A stretch of 64,000 nt of DNA from Schistosoma mansoni. Lineage: Eukaryota > Platyhelminthes > Trematoda > Strigeidida > Schistosomatidae. The notes beneath the pieces are model-generated. The model had not been told where the DNA came from and did no database searches. It saw only the letters and a list, made by a program, of their open reading frames with translations. How positions within the stretch are numbered: position 1 is the stretch's first letter; every line of letters starts with the position of its first letter. The stretch is taken from assembly GCF_000237925.1 (NCBI RefSeq), contig NC_031495.1:37848210-37912209 (forward strand). The letters run 5' to 3'. The position numbers and the translations under genes were made by a program. Below are positions 43,884 through 54,490 of the stretch, piece after piece.

Positions 43884-44640
43884 TACTTACTTACTTATGC
43901 CTGGTACCCCTCGTTGAGGAGTATAGGCCACCCACCAGTATTCTCCATTCAACCCTGTCCTGAGCCATCCTTTGCAGTTCTTTTCAGTTAACACTCATCC
44001 TTTTCATATCTCCTTCAATTTCCCGGAGTAATGTGTTCTTTGGCCTTCCTATTTTCTGCTTCTTTTCACCACTCCAAGTTAGCGATTGCCTCGTGATGCA
44101 GTTCTTTAATGTATGTCTTATCCACTTCCAACGTCTTTTCCTAATTTCCTCTTCAGCTGGAAGCTGGTTTATCCTCTCTCATAAAACGCTGTTGCTGGTA
44201 GTATCCGGTCAATGAATGTTTAGTATTTTGCGTAGACAACTGTTTATAAATACTTGTACTTTATTGAAGATAGATATAGTAGTTCTCCACGTTTCAACTC
44301 CTTACAGTAGGACTGTCTTGACGTTCGTATTGAAGATTCTCACTTTGAAACTAGTTGACAGTTGTTTTGTTCTTCAATTGTAGGAATGCGGTCCTCGCTT
44401 TGCCAATCCTTGCCTTTACATCTGTATCAGATCCTCGTTGTTTATCAATGATGCTTCCCGGGTACGTGATTGTTTTCACATCTTCCAGAGTTCCGCCATC
44501 AAGTGTAATTGGCTTTCTCCGTGTTGTATTTGAGAATCTCCTGCTTTTTCCTTTAGCCCTCAACATAGAAAAAGTAATAAGCAAGATTCTCAAATACAAT
44601 ACGGAGAACGTCAAGCCAATCACAGTTGGTAGCGAAATGT
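43884..44640 (-). mobile_element. RTE1 copy with inverted 5' end
   Basis: The minus strand carries the RTE1 C-terminal region: RRKPITLDGGTLEDVKTITY, GSDTDVKARIGKARTAFLQL, then a small deletion, then the remaining blocks down to the TAAGTAAG tail at 43884. At 44555-44635 the same codons recur on the plus strand (LNIEKVISKILKYNTENVKP), so the 5' tip is inverted and partly duplicated, as in LINE twin priming. Confidence 0.8.
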
Positions 44641-44786
44641 ATATATAAAATACGAATGTACGGCTTTCGTCAAAATGAAAACTTTCTTCTTTTTCTTCTT
44701 CAAGATCTTTTTAATATCTGATGCAACAACCATAATTAGTTAGACACAGAGTATTAGGAAATAATGGTAAATCAGTTGATGAGGTC

Positions 44787-45295
44787 ATGAATCTTCATCG
44801 ACTGAGATGGTTAGGCCACGTGTTACGTATGCCTGAACACCGATTACCACGACGCGCTATGCTGACTAGTGAAGGGGATGGTTGGAAGAAAGTTAGGGGT
44901 GGCCAAACCAAAACGTGGCATCAGTGTTTGAAGTCACTAACTTCTAGTCTGAGCCATGTTGGCAGATGCAGACTACTTGGTTGGGGTCCGCGTGACTATC
45001 GTAACCAATGGTTGGAGACTCTGTGTGACATGGCTCAGAATCGATCACAATGGCACAAGTGTTAACACTCCTTATCTTCCCTTAAACCTTGAGATTGAAA
45101 TTGCTTCATAACGTTCTTCCTTCCTATACTATATCTTTATGTACAACCTATCTTTTATATACTACCACCACTAAATTAATTACTTCTATGAATCCGGTGT
45201 TCATTTTGTTGTGCTAACGAGGTATGACAACTTAGACCGATGCATATATGTGCCTTGTCCTACGTTGTAGCTGACTGACTGACTGACCATAATTA
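44787..45295 (+). mobile_element. RTE2 3' end, second 3' UTR type
   Basis: A 92-residue open frame reads LRWLGHVLRMPEHRLPRRAM, GWKKVRGGQTKTWHQ, LSHVGRCRLLGW and DMAQNRSQWHKC, then stops. The 230-base 3' UTR differs from that of the 41170 and 60785 copies except for the last 65 bases and the CTGA-repeat tail. It is 5'-truncated near 44770. Confidence 0.8.
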
Positions 45296-45619
45296 ATTAG
45301 AGCATTTTCTTTCTTTCTTTCTTTGTTCATAAATTCCAAAGTCATACAAATTCTTGACTGAATCTTATAGACAAATAGTGATATTTCACATAAAACCAAC
45401 GTTATAACCTAATGAAACACGTACACTTGCTCAGTGATTAGAAATGTGCTCGATAAAATCAATATTTTTTTCTTTTTTTTTAAAGAAAACATTCAATTGG
45501 TTTATGGCATATTTATGTATTGATTAAAATATGCACTAATGATTCATTCAATTATTGATTAAATTTATTTGAAATATATAATTATTGGAGTTTTATTGTT
45601 TTAATAAAAATAATTATCA
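45296..45619. other. AT-rich spacer
   Basis: TTTC repeats at 45308-45326; nothing else recognised. Confidence 0.5.
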
Positions 45620-46015
45620 TGTGCTTACTAGTAACTAGTTTGAAGATGAATTCTCTGGAGTTCTAGTAGGAAGCAGTAACCAGTGGACTTTAGCCGTGTC
45701 TGTTGTTAGGCAGTAACTCACAGAAGACAATGGTGGACGGTTGCTCAATTTCATAGACTGGTTGAAGTTAGACATTAACACCGTTGGATACCGGCCGGCT
45801 CAATGGTCTATCGGTTAAGTGCTTGTGTACGAGACTGATAGGTCCTGAGTTCGAATGTCGCGAGGCGGGCCCGTGAATGCGCACTGCTGAGAAGTCCCAC
45901 AATAGGACGAAACGGCCGTCCAGTGCTTCCAGGTTTTCCATAGTGGTCTAGCTTTAATTGACTCATGATTTCAACTATATAAAATTACTAAAATCTTCAC
46001 AAAACCCCCTTTTGA
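45620..46015 (+). mobile_element. Family B SINE, full-length unit
   Basis: The complete order is visible: 5' block TACTAGTAACTAGTTTGAAG, A box TGGTCTATCGG, B box GAGTTCGAATGTC, ribozyme, 3' block and AAACCCCCTTTTGAG end. The ribozyme core reads CTGAGAA, losing an essential G, so it is dead although all stems pair. Confidence 0.85.
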
Positions 46016-46087
46016 GAATTCTATTCAAATTTAACTTATAACTTCATTCTATATGATAAGCAAAGATGGATAGTGGCTAGCAGTGGA

Positions 46088-46132
46088 ATCCAGGACGCGC
46101 GTTTCGTCCTATTTGGGACTCGTCAGCTGGAT
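46088..46132 (-). ncRNA. Family A hammerhead ribozyme, consensus form
   Basis: Every element is perfect on the minus strand: stem I ATCCAG/CTGGAT, core CTGACGA, stem II GTCC/GGAC with loop CAAATA, GAAA, the short self-complementary ACGCGCGT stem III and the GTC cut triplet. This equals the known schistosome alpha-type hammerhead as I remember it. It is expected to cleave. Confidence 0.88.
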
Positions 46133-46212
46133 GTACCTGCATCTCAGAGTTGATGTTCACTCTGGGATAACGCGATGGCGTTGAAGCGAGGGTACTGGGT
46201 TCGAGTCGAATT

Positions 46213-46412
46213 NNNNNNNNNNNNNNNNNNNNNNNNNNNNNNNNNNNNNNNNNNNNNNNNNNNNNNNNNNNNNNNNNNNNNNNNNNNNNNNNNNNNNNNN
46301 NNNNNNNNNNNNNNNNNNNNNNNNNNNNNNNNNNNNNNNNNNNNNNNNNNNNNNNNNNNNNNNNNNNNNNNNNNNNNNNNNNNNNNNNNNNNNNNNNNNN
46401 NNNNNNNNNNNN
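46213..46412. other. Assembly gap of 200 N
   Basis: A round-number run of N inside a family A inverted pair, a place where hairpins and repeats commonly stop assembly. Confidence 0.95.
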
Positions 46413-46645
46413 TAGTTCAGCAAGTTAGATATGCAAGAACCACCATCTGACGAGTCCCAAATAGGACGAAACGCGCGTCATCAGTTCCATTGCTAGCCAC
46501 TATCCATCTTTGCTTATCATGCTTGTGAATCAAGGCTATATCGAGGCAATACGCACAGTATGCACATATGCCAATTAGAGACTGACCAGTTGCAGTCCTA
46601 AAAACATCAATGGGAAGATTCAAACAAACAATACTAAGTGAATTC

Positions 46646-47299
46646 ATTCTATATGATCCATCTATCTTAATCATCCGATGACCTAATCTTCTATATACCT
46701 GGCTTATGAATCACGTATGATTGATTTTACAGACAAGAACACTAAAACTCATTTAGTGTTGTTTACTTGTATCTTCTCATTGTTATTTATACTCAATTAT
46801 TTGGTTTCGAGCTTAATATATACGATTGTACAGCTTGATAATAAATTCGTTGAAAAGAGATCTTTTCGCTGAACTGCGTATTTTTAATGTTTAAATAGGA
46901 AATATATATTAATCTTGTTCTTATCCTTACATAACGGGTTGTTATAACTCATCGATTACATAATGTTATCTTTAGACTTCACTATTTAACCGTTGAGTTA
47001 CCGTGCAATTACATATTTAAGCAGAAACATTATGATGCATTGTCAATTTGATTAACCAGCATTTATTCGGTATCAAATTAAGTGTAGGGGCTTGATAAGT
47101 AACTAAACAAAAAGAGATATTTCACCATTCACCTTGTGTTTTTAGTGTCTTAATGGAGATATTTGACATATTGAAATGGCAGATTTACTAGTTGGATGTT
47201 ATAATGCATGAATACATGACTGCAATATATTTATTTGACAGACAATCCTTAGTTTTTACACACTTCTCAATTTCCATGCTTTCACAATACTTATTGGAT
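46646..47299. other. AT-rich spacer
   Basis: Nothing recognised. Confidence 0.5.
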
Positions 47300-47405
47300 T
47301 ATATAGAGTTGAGATCATGAGTCAATTGAAGCTAGACCACCATGGAAAACCTAGAAGCACTGGACGGCCGTTCCGTCCAATTGTGGGACTCTTCAGTAGT
47401 ACTGT
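47300..47405 (-). mobile_element. Family B 3' fragment with GGAA box
   Basis: The 3' block and ribozyme, ending at stem I. The essential GAAA reads GGAA and the stem II loop CACAATT; both changes are shared with the copy at 50510-50725. Confidence 0.75.
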
Positions 47406-48386
47406 AAATGTTTTCAATCAAGATTGAAGGTCATTCATTCATTATTGAATTCTTGCATTGATGAAATTAGATCTATATAAAGAAATAATTGATTCAATCT
47501 CTCGCACTAAATTTACACCTACTTTCAGTTTAAACTGAAATTGTTTGATAAGAAGTATTTTAGCAGAACATACTGAATCAGAGTTCTCCTCCTTGTCAGT
47601 CAATAAACAATTTTTAAGCTGTTGGCAATGCTGTTTTCTGTCATATACAGTCAGACCAGACTAAACACCTATACTTTCATTAATCTGCCAAAGCAGTCAA
47701 CAAAAACATACATATGATATGGGTAATGTATGTTGATTGATTGAAGTTATCAAAATTTACATTCCTGAATAGTGATATAAGATTAAAATGGTGAGAGGTA
47801 ACTATGATGAAAATAATGATGACATCACCATTTACACCAGCAGAACATTAAACGAATGATAAGAATCATAAGACAAGCAAGATTAAGTGGAAACGGTGAG
47901 ACTATGATTCGTGGATGACCTTCGGGTGATGCTTATGTAACCTTGAGAAAACACCTACTTACTAGGGTCAAAAGAGGGTTATAGATTAGTGTGAAGAATT
48001 AATCTCAAAATATTATTTAGTCATGTGGATAAGTGAACTTTGCACTAAAATCTAAGGATTGCTATCTTTATTGGTTCGTCTATAAATTATAGTCTCGCCA
48101 TGAGAAGTAGAGCTATAAGAAGAAATTAACATAAATGTTTAGAAATTTTTACGTAGTGGTAAAGATTGGATGCATCCATTCAGCTGTTATGACTGACTGT
48201 TTATATAATTAACAAATATAGGGTTACAGTTATCTTGTAAACTTCAGACAAGAAACTACCACATTTTCTTACAGGGCCCAGATAATAGAACTATTGGTTT
48301 ACTAGAATGGTAATATCGTTTAGTCTGACCACAGCATTTATCAATCTAGTTTAAAACCAGTACACCAAAAATACACTAGTTGTCAT
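47406..48386. other. Spacer with unnamed repeat
   Basis: No gene. 47910-48120 (GGATGACCTTCGGGTGATGC, TTGGTTCGTCTATAAATTAT) matches sequence that flanks the RTE1 insertion at 42605-43175, so a further unnamed element of at least 250 bases is present. Confidence 0.45.
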
Positions 48387-49060
48387 ATGTCAGGCGCTTA
48401 AACCGGGTTGGTGGGTGTTATAATTGTATTTTTGCTAATAAACGACCCAGCTATTCCTATTGCTTAGTATTCTTATACAATGACACTCGACAAGACCCCA
48501 AAATCAGAACACTTTGAACAAGAATCAAATTGTATTCAAAATAACAATGATAAGTGAACAGCAATCACTAGTTTAAATAACGTTCATATATTTATAGTAT
48601 ATACATAAGAAGCTTATAGATTTTTCTGCAATAATATGCCCGGGCTGATCGGTTTAAAATTAACCAATCAGCGCGCAGCAACACCATCATGCATAAAACA
48701 TGCTTAATCCAATCTATATCCCACTAACAGTGGGTATGAGGGATTTATCTAGGGGAGTTGGAAAACCCTGATTCCAAACTAATAGTGCATATGGCTACTG
48801 AACCCCGAAGGAACAGATGGAGTATAAACCTATTGTTGGTCACTGGCTACCATGGGATTACATCTACTAACGTTGCTCCACTTCCTTGTGGACTAGACCT
48901 TTAGTTCAAGGGCTCGGGAAGCGGCCCCCTAAGGAAACCACCTGCTTCGATTAGGGCATCTAGATAGTATCCCAGCCCTCACACAAATCGAATGATAAAG
49001 TGTGGCACATATCTATTTGGTGCCTCCTTGTACAAATGTTTGCGTTTAAATAAAAAAATG
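48387..49060 (+). mobile_element. Family D copy split by a solo LTR
   Basis: D sequence starts at TCAGGCGCTTAAACCGGGTT (5'-truncated), is interrupted at 48415, resumes at 48730 and runs to the TAAA-type tail near 49060. Confidence 0.75.
48416..48729 (+). mobile_element. Solo LTR with GTGGG target duplication
   Basis: Ends TGTTATAATTG and CCACTAACA, flanked by GTGGG at 48411-48415 and 48730-48734. Removing it restores the D element. A CCAAT-like segment and TATA-rich stretch lie inside. No internal region. The perfect duplication suggests a fairly recent fossil. The family is not identified. Confidence 0.85.
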
Positions 49061-49194
49061 AATAAGTACTTTTCAGTTTTATTTCCGATAAAGCAAACTT
49101 CAAAATCTTGACCTCCATATCTACTAAACTTTTACGTATTATCTTAATTACTTAATAATGATACGCATCGGCTTGCTTACAAATGCAAAATGAA

Positions 49195-50165
49195 CACCTT
49201 GGATGTTGCTGTTGTTCTGCATCATCATACAGTGTTCAGCTTGAAAAAAGGTAAGAAGTGTGTTCGATGCGCTTTTCCGGACTACAATTCTGCATTTGAC
49301 TCTATTCCAAGACTTCTAATTAACAAGTTAATCAGAGTTAACATTGACAGCTGGATAACGAACTGACTATGTTCCCACTTATCTGGAAGAGAACAGTACA
49401 CTGTCTGGAGGAAAGTGTTCAACATTTATACTATCTCATGAAGGTGTGCCACAAGGAGCTGTTCTTTCACCTCTTCTTTTCTTTTTTTTGTATGATCTCA
49501 TTGTATGGATACCGACTTCTACCTATTTTCTTTCCTTTGAAATAAATGAGTTCTTGTCTCGTATTAAATGGTGTTCTGTTGTTAATGGTCTCACACTTAA
49601 CCCGTCTAAATGTCAAACTGTTAACTTCAGGCTGAGACATAAACAGCACCTAAACACCCGGTTGGAACCCATAAACTTGTACTATTATGGATTCTTTGAT
49701 AAACACAATGTCATAAGTCATTAATCTTCGTATAAGTCTTTCCTCTGATTTTTCTTAATCTTCTCATGTTTTATTGTTATAAAATGTTTTCCGTCTGACT
49801 TACTACATAAAGAAGCCACATGCTTTTGGGATTACTCGGCATTTACTCTTATAATTTGTCAATTCCAGCATATTACCAATGATTGTTTACTGTTCTCTAT
49901 TATTTTTTCCCGGGCTTTTGAGAAAAAGCCTTTTTGTATTGTGGAGAGTGCTGAAGGCAGTTAGCAGGGTGTGCGGTGAACTTTTTGAGGTCATTATTAG
50001 TCTGGTTGTGGATAGATATCTAAAGTCTTGCAAACTCCTGGTAGGTGTTATTTTATCAGATACTACCCATCCACTTCATTCATAACTTTCTCCTTGTATA
50101 TCTTCTGGTAGAATAATATGTCAATAAAATCCATGCACGCAAGCAAAGGCATAAAAGCTCTAAAA
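49195..50165 (+). mobile_element. CR1/Jockey-like LINE fragment
   Basis: Translated pieces read RCAFPDYNSAFDSIPRLLIN and KLIRVNIDSWITN, then SHEGVPQGAVLSPLLFFF, then VVNGLTLNPSKCQTVNF, and further down SRVCGELFEVIISLVVDRYL and SDTTHPLHS. The catalytic ADD box that should lie between the second and third is missing through an internal deletion, and stops and frameshifts occur. It differs from RTE1 and RTE2. Family known from schistosomes; the exact element is not named. Confidence 0.75.
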
Positions 50166-50509
50166 TACCTTATCTAGCAAATACATTATGTGACGAACAG
50201 GTTGTTAGAGTTGACCTAGTCAACATCTTGTGTCCTTAAACATGTTTCTAATTATAAGAAAAAGTTGTAAAGATTTGAATCTTCTTAAAACAAACATTCC
50301 AGGTAGTTTATCTACTTATGTTATGCATATATATGTAGGCACTTGTCAGTTTCTTTCATGCTTTTTTTAAAAAATAGACCCTGTTCTGAGAATTCTATAT
50401 TGTATCAAAAATATAATATTGAATATTACTGTTAATAATAATATGAATATTAAGAACTTGATATATATGTAGCGATGGTTACTACTAGTGACCAATCAAC
50501 TGTAAATAA
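50166..50509. other. AT-rich spacer
   Basis: A short trace near 50385-50440 (GAGAATTCTATATTGTATC) resembles the outer end of the foldback arm at 7855-7900. Confidence 0.4.
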
Positions 50510-50725
50510 CATATCTCTGTTTTATATAGTTAAGATCATGAGTCAATTGAAGCTAGACCACCATGAAAAAACCTGGAAGCACAGGACGGCCGTTCCGTCC
50601 AATTGTGGGACTCCTCAGCAGTGTGCATCCAGTGCTTCCAGGTTTTCCATGGTGGTCTAGCTTCAATTGACTGATGATCTTAACTATATAAAATCACTAA
50701 AATCTCCACAAAAACCCCATTGTGA
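50510..50725. mobile_element. Family B hairpin, ribozyme-loop junction
   Basis: A minus arm (50510-50629) reaches GTGTGCATC and turns at once into a plus arm starting CAGTGCTTCCAGG (50630-50725). The arms share 3' blocks of about 90 bases. The minus ribozyme has GGAA in place of GAAA. Confidence 0.85.
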
Positions 50726-50899
50726 TATCTCTGTTTATTGTACTGTTTCCAGAACTATTAATAATCAGTTTTTTTCGGAGGGAGATTTGAATTTTAAATA
50801 TTTCATAACCGGTTCAAACAATATTTGACTAACTACAGTTGTAGTGAAAAGTGTAATTTGTATTCTTAAAATTTATATTGAAAAAATTTGCCAAGTGAA

Positions 50900-51192
50900 T
50901 TTTTATACATGTTCTGGAGTTCTAGTGAGAAGCAATAACCAGTGGAGTTCAACCACGTCTGTTGTGAGATATCAACTCACTAAAGATATTAGTTAAATGG
51001 TTGCTCAATTTCGTGGATTGGTTGAAGTTAGACATTACCACAATCGGATGCCAGCTCAGTAGTCTAGTGGTTAAGTGCATGCAGGCGAGACTGATAGGTC
51101 CTGGGTTAGAACCTCGCGAGGCGGGATCGTGGGTGCGCACTGCTGAGGAGTCCAACAATAGGACAAAACGACCGTTCAGTACTCCCAGGTTT
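50900..51192 (+). mobile_element. Family B, 3'-truncated
   Basis: 5' block, A box (AGTCTAGTGGTTAAG), B box and ribozyme are present; matching stops just after stem I at CTCCCAGGTTT. The GAAA box is AAAA-like (GGACAAAAC), so it is dead. Loss of the 3' end is unusual for target-primed insertion. Confidence 0.75.
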
Positions 51193-51904
51193 ATTTCTAT
51201 TTCTCATTTATTCTCTAAAAACTCGACGTGAAACTACATTAAAATTGGCTTTGACATGGTGAAGAAGATTTTTAGCCAAGGTAGATACTTTGGTGTGTTC
51301 TCTTAGACAGATTATTCATGTGATAAGATTTTATAAATGAATTCTTTAAAATCACACATATTGATAAATCAATGTATTTTAAGAAAAAAAAAGCATGAAT
51401 TTCTGACTACTTGTATTCCATTAATCACATGTATATTCGCTAGTGTTTAATTAAATTTTGTGATTACAATCACCGTTTACTAAACTAGTTAGCTTTCCAT
51501 TACTACAAGTTATTATTTGAAACACGGGCTTACATACTGGATCATTGATCATTCATTCCTTGAAAGAAGACTACAAAATCATTATTAATTGATTATTCAT
51601 ATACAGATTCTTGTAATTAATCTTAAACCACACTCCATATTTGAGAGCTAGTGATGCAACATGGTCATCCAAACCGACGTAAATGGAAAGAGGTTGGAAC
51701 CTGTTGTATAGTGCTCAGAAGTTGGATGCTTTAATCAATGAGTAGTCACTTCACAAACATGAAGACCCCATAACTATCTATCTACTTTTCGAAAAATACT
51801 ATAAAGCAGCACTTGATTTTATAATCTGAAAGTTAATACATATTGTCAATTTGGAAAATAACGTCAATTTTGTATGAACCTAGATTAACTGTAGAGTTGC
51901 ATTT
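51193..51904. other. AT-rich spacer
   Basis: Nothing recognised. Confidence 0.5.
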
Positions 51905-52075
51905 CAACAGCCTAAGCGAGGCGGGATCGTGGATGCGCACTGCTGAGGAGTCCCACAATAGGACGAAACGGCAGTCCAGTGCTTCCAGGTTTTCCATGAT
52001 GGTCTAGCTTCAACTGACTCATGATCTAAACTATATAAAATTACTAAAATCTCCACAAAACCCCCTTGTGATAAT
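51905..52075 (+). mobile_element. Family B 5'-truncated copy with intact ribozyme
   Basis: It starts in the B-box tail (GCGAGGCGGGATCGTGGATG) and ends AAACCCCCTTGTGATAATGG. Few differences from the family consensus. Confidence 0.85.
51937..51982 (+). ncRNA. Family B hammerhead ribozyme, best copy
   Basis: Stem I GCACTG/CAGTGC is perfect over six pairs, core CTGAGGA and GAAA are intact, stem II GTCC/GGAC is perfect with loop CACAATA, stem III has the A-C/G-T pairs and the cut triplet is GTC. The variable core base is G where A has C or T, which the motif allows. Predicted active. Confidence 0.8.
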
Positions 52076-52317
52076 GGTAAATGATGAATTAGAAGCTCAA
52101 AACATTTCCTTAACATCTTAAATCTTAGTATCTAAGCGATATCATGATAACTGTAAATAATTATTGAATTAATTTTTAAAATAAATATGCGGGATGATTT
52201 TTATGTAAACCAACGAAATAAACATATAGACTTAAGTTCTGATTTATTCGTAATAAAACCAAATTTATTGGGGCTCTTTTTGTCAATAAAATCCGATTAT
52301 TTATTAGGACAGTTGGT

Positions 52318-53010
52318 AGCGAATGCTCTGGTACGGCCGAGAGTGGGTAGAGTCCGTTCTCCCTCTCCAAATCCTCTCACCTATTATGGGACTCCTCAGC
52401 AGTGCGCACCCACGAACCCACTCTCGCGGGATTCGAACCCAGGACCTACCAGTTTCGAGCCGAAGCCGGTAATGTGTGGCGCATATGTATCTGGTGCCCT
52501 TTTGTACCAATATATATGTGTTTAAATAAAATAAAATAAATAATAAATCCTCTCACATGGCCACGCGTATATAGCCTCTGTCAGGGAAATCCTACTCACT
52601 GCCTTCTCACGGCATTACTGTTGTTTACGAAATTGAAAGCGATTGTCTGGCGCTTTAATCGGGTTGGTGTACACGGAAAGTTCACCTAGGGGAGTTGGAA
52701 AACCCTGATTCCAAACCAATGGTGCACATGGGCTCCAGTATCCTGGGGGAACAAATGGCGCATGAACCGATTGTTTGTCACCGGTTACCATAGAACTGCA
52801 TCTCCTCACGATGCTTCGCTGCCTTGTGGATCAAATCTTTCAGTCAAAGGCTCTGGGTGTGGCCCCCTAAGAAAACCACATGCTCCGGTTTGGGCACCTG
52901 AGCAGTATCACAGCCCTCACATAAATCAGATGAGATTTGTGCGGCGCATATATACCTGGTACCTCCTTTGTGCCAATATTTATGTGTTTAAATAAATAAA
53001 TAATAATAAT
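52318..53010 (+). mobile_element. Family D retroposon, host to a nested insertion
   Basis: From TCTGGTACGGCCGAGAGTGG to CAATATTTATGTGTTTAAAT and a TAAA/AATAAT tail. A 164-base piece with a 12-base target duplication interrupts it at 52381. A shared C-terminal reading (CANIYVFK then stop) ends at the tail, as in the 34555 and 62108 copies. Confidence 0.8.
52381..52544. mobile_element. Chimeric retroposon: family B piece plus family D tail
   Basis: The first 85 bases are minus-strand family B (GGGACTCCTCAGCAGTGCGC through the B box). The rest is the plus-strand 3' end of family D (GTGTGGCGCATATGTATCTG to AAATAAAATAAAATAAATAA). AAATCCTCTCAC stands at 52369-52380 and 52545-52556, so the chimera moved as one unit. 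Confidence 0.85.
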
Positions 53011-53119
53011 AAAAAATAATAGCTTTACAAAAAAATCTATAGCTACAAAGACTTAGGAATACGAAATTTAATACAAAAATCATCAAGAAACATAATAAAT
53101 TAAATCTTACCTTTTATTT

Positions 53120-53362
53120 CTAACCGTGTCGTTTCCTTTTATATCCAAGAGCTTTGGATACTATAACTATGAATAAAACTGCAGTTGATAGAATTCCATA
53201 ATTTATTAATAATGAAAGTCCAACATGCATTCCAATATTGAAATCACCTGTATCATATCTTATATATTTATCAGGATCTGACATAGCTTGTTCAAGAGTA
53301 ACCATATGAACGAATGGTAGAAATGTAACCAAACAACTAAAGACGCCGACGTATGTAATCAT
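53120..53362 (-). CDS. Small membrane protein, probable host gene
   Basis: An 80-residue ORF that is not part of any repeat here. Residues 1-20 (MITYVGVFSCLVTFLPFVHM) look like a signal peptide or first membrane helix. Residues 22-45 form a short polar segment (LEQAMSDPDKYIRYDTGDFN). About 46-71 (GLSLLINYGILSTAVLFIVI) form a membrane helix, followed by a basic tail KRKRHG, fitting a type I membrane protein. TAG is followed at once by AATAAA (53113-53118) and by a good donor-like AAG/GTAAGA, so either the gene ends here or an exon continues as 3' UTR. TATA and CCAAT boxes lie upstream. I cannot name it; small surface proteins are common in flukes. Confidence 0.55.
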   Translation of the reverse strand: MITYVGVFSCLVTFLPFVHMVTLEQAMSDPDKYIRYDTGDFNIGMHVGLSLLINYGILSTAVLFIVIVSKALGYKRKRHG

Positions 53363-53405
53363 GACTCAAAGAGTACTACTCCAGTTCTGAATAATCTTAG
53401 TGTCT

Positions 53406-53470
53406 TATATATATATAGTTGGGATCAATTAAACCAATCAGAACAACGAACAACGCTCTATTCTGATTGG
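53406..53470 (-). promoter_or_regulatory. TATA box and paired CCAAT boxes
   Basis: TATATATATATA (53406-53417) lies about 45 bases upstream of the ATG of the small membrane protein. CCAATCAG (53434-53441) and its inverted copy CTGATTGG (53463-53470) stand further upstream. The arrangement is that of a simple polymerase II promoter. Confidence 0.5.
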
Positions 53471-53582
53471 TCACTAAGTCCTGACTATGATTTGTTTATA
53501 CAGACATGTAAATAGAGGACATATATAGCTAGCGGTCAAATTAGCACAGTTTATTTTTAAAAAAAAGATGCATTTCATTTAA

Positions 53583-53830
53583 TAGTTGAATTCATGAATG
53601 GATTAATGTTAGATCACCATTGAAAACATGGAAGCATTGGATGACTGTTTCGTCCTAGTATAGGACTCTTCAACAGTACGCGTCCATGATCCTGCACACA
53701 TGATTCGAACCCATGACCTTCGATCTGTCCCACGAACGCTTAACTTGTAGATGACTGAGCCGGCATCCAACGGTTCGAATTCCGCGTACACCGATACCCG
53801 AATCCAGTACCTTACACTTCAAATGTCAAT
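53583..53830 (-). mobile_element. Family B2 SINE
   Basis: Minus strand from 3' block to A box (TGTAGATGACTGAGCCGGC), then a short unmatched end. Stem II GTCC/GGAC pairs but the core reads TTGAAGA, so it is dead. Confidence 0.75.
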
Positions 53831-53984
53831 AGTTATATATTATTTAGTTATAATAAATAATCGTGACTAAATGGTAATATCGGTCCAGTCTGCTCAGGGC
53901 GTACATTAGGTATCAGAAACTGAGTAATTTCAGCCCTTGACGTCAACAACGAGATACTAAGCACGAGTCTGTGGAGATCATTGA

Positions 53985-54490
53985 ATTTTATTGAAATCAT
54001 GAACCGATCTCAGTTAGACAGTCATTTAAGACCTAAAAGCACTGAACAGCCGTTTCTTCCCGCTATGAGACTCCTCGGCAATGCAAATCCACGATCCCAC
54101 ACGGGGTAATCGGTCCCACGACCTTCAGCATCACGCGTAAACGCTTAACATTTATACTCGTGAGCCGGCACCCAATGGTGTTTATATCTGATCTCAACTA
54201 ATTCATGACATTGAGTGACCACCTTCCATTGTCTTCAGTGAGTAACTGCCTCACACTCAACATGGATTTGCTTTACTGGTCAAGGGTTCCCATCAGGACT
54301 CTAAAAGTTTTTTCTCGAAGCTAGTCACTAGTGAGCTCGCGATAATCTTCAGTATGCTGTTGTAGAGATTGCTGGGTTTCATTGAAATCAAGACGACTCA
54401 ATAGTCTAGAAGTTTAGCATTTGTGGACGAGACCAAAGGTCTTGGATACGGTTTCCACATGCAGGACTGGATTCAGTTTGACTTATTGAT
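53985..54490. mobile_element. Family B2 old copies, inverted pair
   Basis: A complete minus unit (about 53985-54345) is followed by a plus piece (about 54385-54480) with GACTCAATAGTCTAGAAG and a CACATGCAGGACTGG end. Ribozyme sequence is decayed. Confidence 0.65.

Larger units (their letters stand above)
46050..46645. mobile_element. Family A inverted pair around an assembly gap
   Basis: A minus-strand ribozyme half (46060-46166) is joined to a plus-strand unit starting ATAACGCGATGGCG, which enters the gap after the B box. After the gap come a plus-strand ribozyme (stem I lost) and a complete 3' part to 46645. Confidence 0.8.

Noticed and set aside
48275-48309. 35-base exon candidate after TTTTCTTACAG
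   Set aside because: The donor-side sequence (TGGTAATATCG) recurs at 53872 as part of a repeat, so splicing is doubtful.
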